Part shown: piece by piece, positions 63,891 to 64,000 of the stretch
Numbering within the stretch: the stretch's first letter is position 1
Layout of the letters: each line of letters starts with the position of its first letter
Source: Tubiluchus corallicola
Taxonomy: Eukaryota > Priapulida > Priapulimorpha > Priapulimorphida > Tubiluchidae
Direction of reading: 5' to 3'
Assembly: GCA_030141605.1 (NCBI GenBank)
Contig: JAQGDQ010000296.1
Location: 124,001 to 188,000, forward strand
DNA length: 64,000 bases
Translations under genes and position numbers: made by a program
The notes under the pieces: model-generated
What the model saw: only the letters and a program-made list of their open reading frames with translations
Told to the model about the DNA's origin: nothing
Databases searched by the model: none

Positions 63891-64000
63891 ATAGGTAAAT
63901 AGTTCATTAGTTGCATGTAATTACATTCATAATTTCTTAAAAAACTATAGGGTGCAGATTTCACGCGGTATATGTCACGAAATTGTAAATGTATTTCTGT

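Overview
The window is AT-rich animal nuclear DNA. Spliced genes with GT-AG introns, an insulin receptor substrate (IRS) homologue, an allatostatin-C/somatostatin-type GPCR, LINE, BEL/Pao and LTR retroelement remnants, tRNA-derived SINE-like pieces and many long microsatellites all point to a bilaterian. The GPCR has invertebrate (allatostatin-C-like) rather than vertebrate somatostatin-receptor features. A marine spiralian such as a mollusc, annelid or brachiopod would fit, but the species cannot be fixed from sequence alone.

Layout. 1-9579 (+): the last six visible coding exons of an IRS adaptor, with its N-terminal PH/PTB exons lying left of the window, followed by a probable 3' UTR to about 10.5 kb. 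10.5-20 kb: non-coding, with an inverted minisatellite pair (12.45-13.06 kb), a tRNA-like SINE head and microsatellites. 20085-21404 (-): an intronless-CDS class A GPCR of the allatostatin-C/somatostatin family. 21.4-53.8 kb: no confident host gene. It is rich in repeats: tandem duplications, a 17-bp minisatellite attached to one arm of a large inverted repeat (32.6-35.6 kb), an array of palindromic units (36.7-37.0 kb), a young non-autonomous LTR retrotransposon with indistinguishable LTRs (42991-45160), a second dispersed minisatellite family (42.4, 45.5, 46.5 kb), a GATA/GACG/GAGA compound satellite (48.8-49.1 kb) and an inverted pair of SINE-like copies (50.5-50.9 kb). 53871-54776 (-): a single-exon gene for an unrecognised 301-aa helical, proline-containing protein. 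54.8-60 kb: non-coding. 60.3-60.8 kb (-): a BEL/Pao-type integrase fragment. About 62.2-63.9 kb (+): a dead LINE with reverse-transcriptase motifs.

How the genes relate. The IRS protein docks PI3K, GRB2-type adaptors and probably SHP2 under insulin-like receptors; the GPCR would sense an allatostatin-C-like peptide. Both belong to endocrine signalling, but nothing here shows co-regulation. The most noteworthy points are: (i) four consecutive IRS exons that are all phase 1-1 and carry most of the YxxM docking sites as skippable modules; (ii) the non-autonomous LTR element with a tRNA-Leu-type primer binding site, a polypurine tract and a five-copy 51-bp internal array; (iii) several minisatellites that look as if they grew from the ends of inverted-repeat mobile elements.
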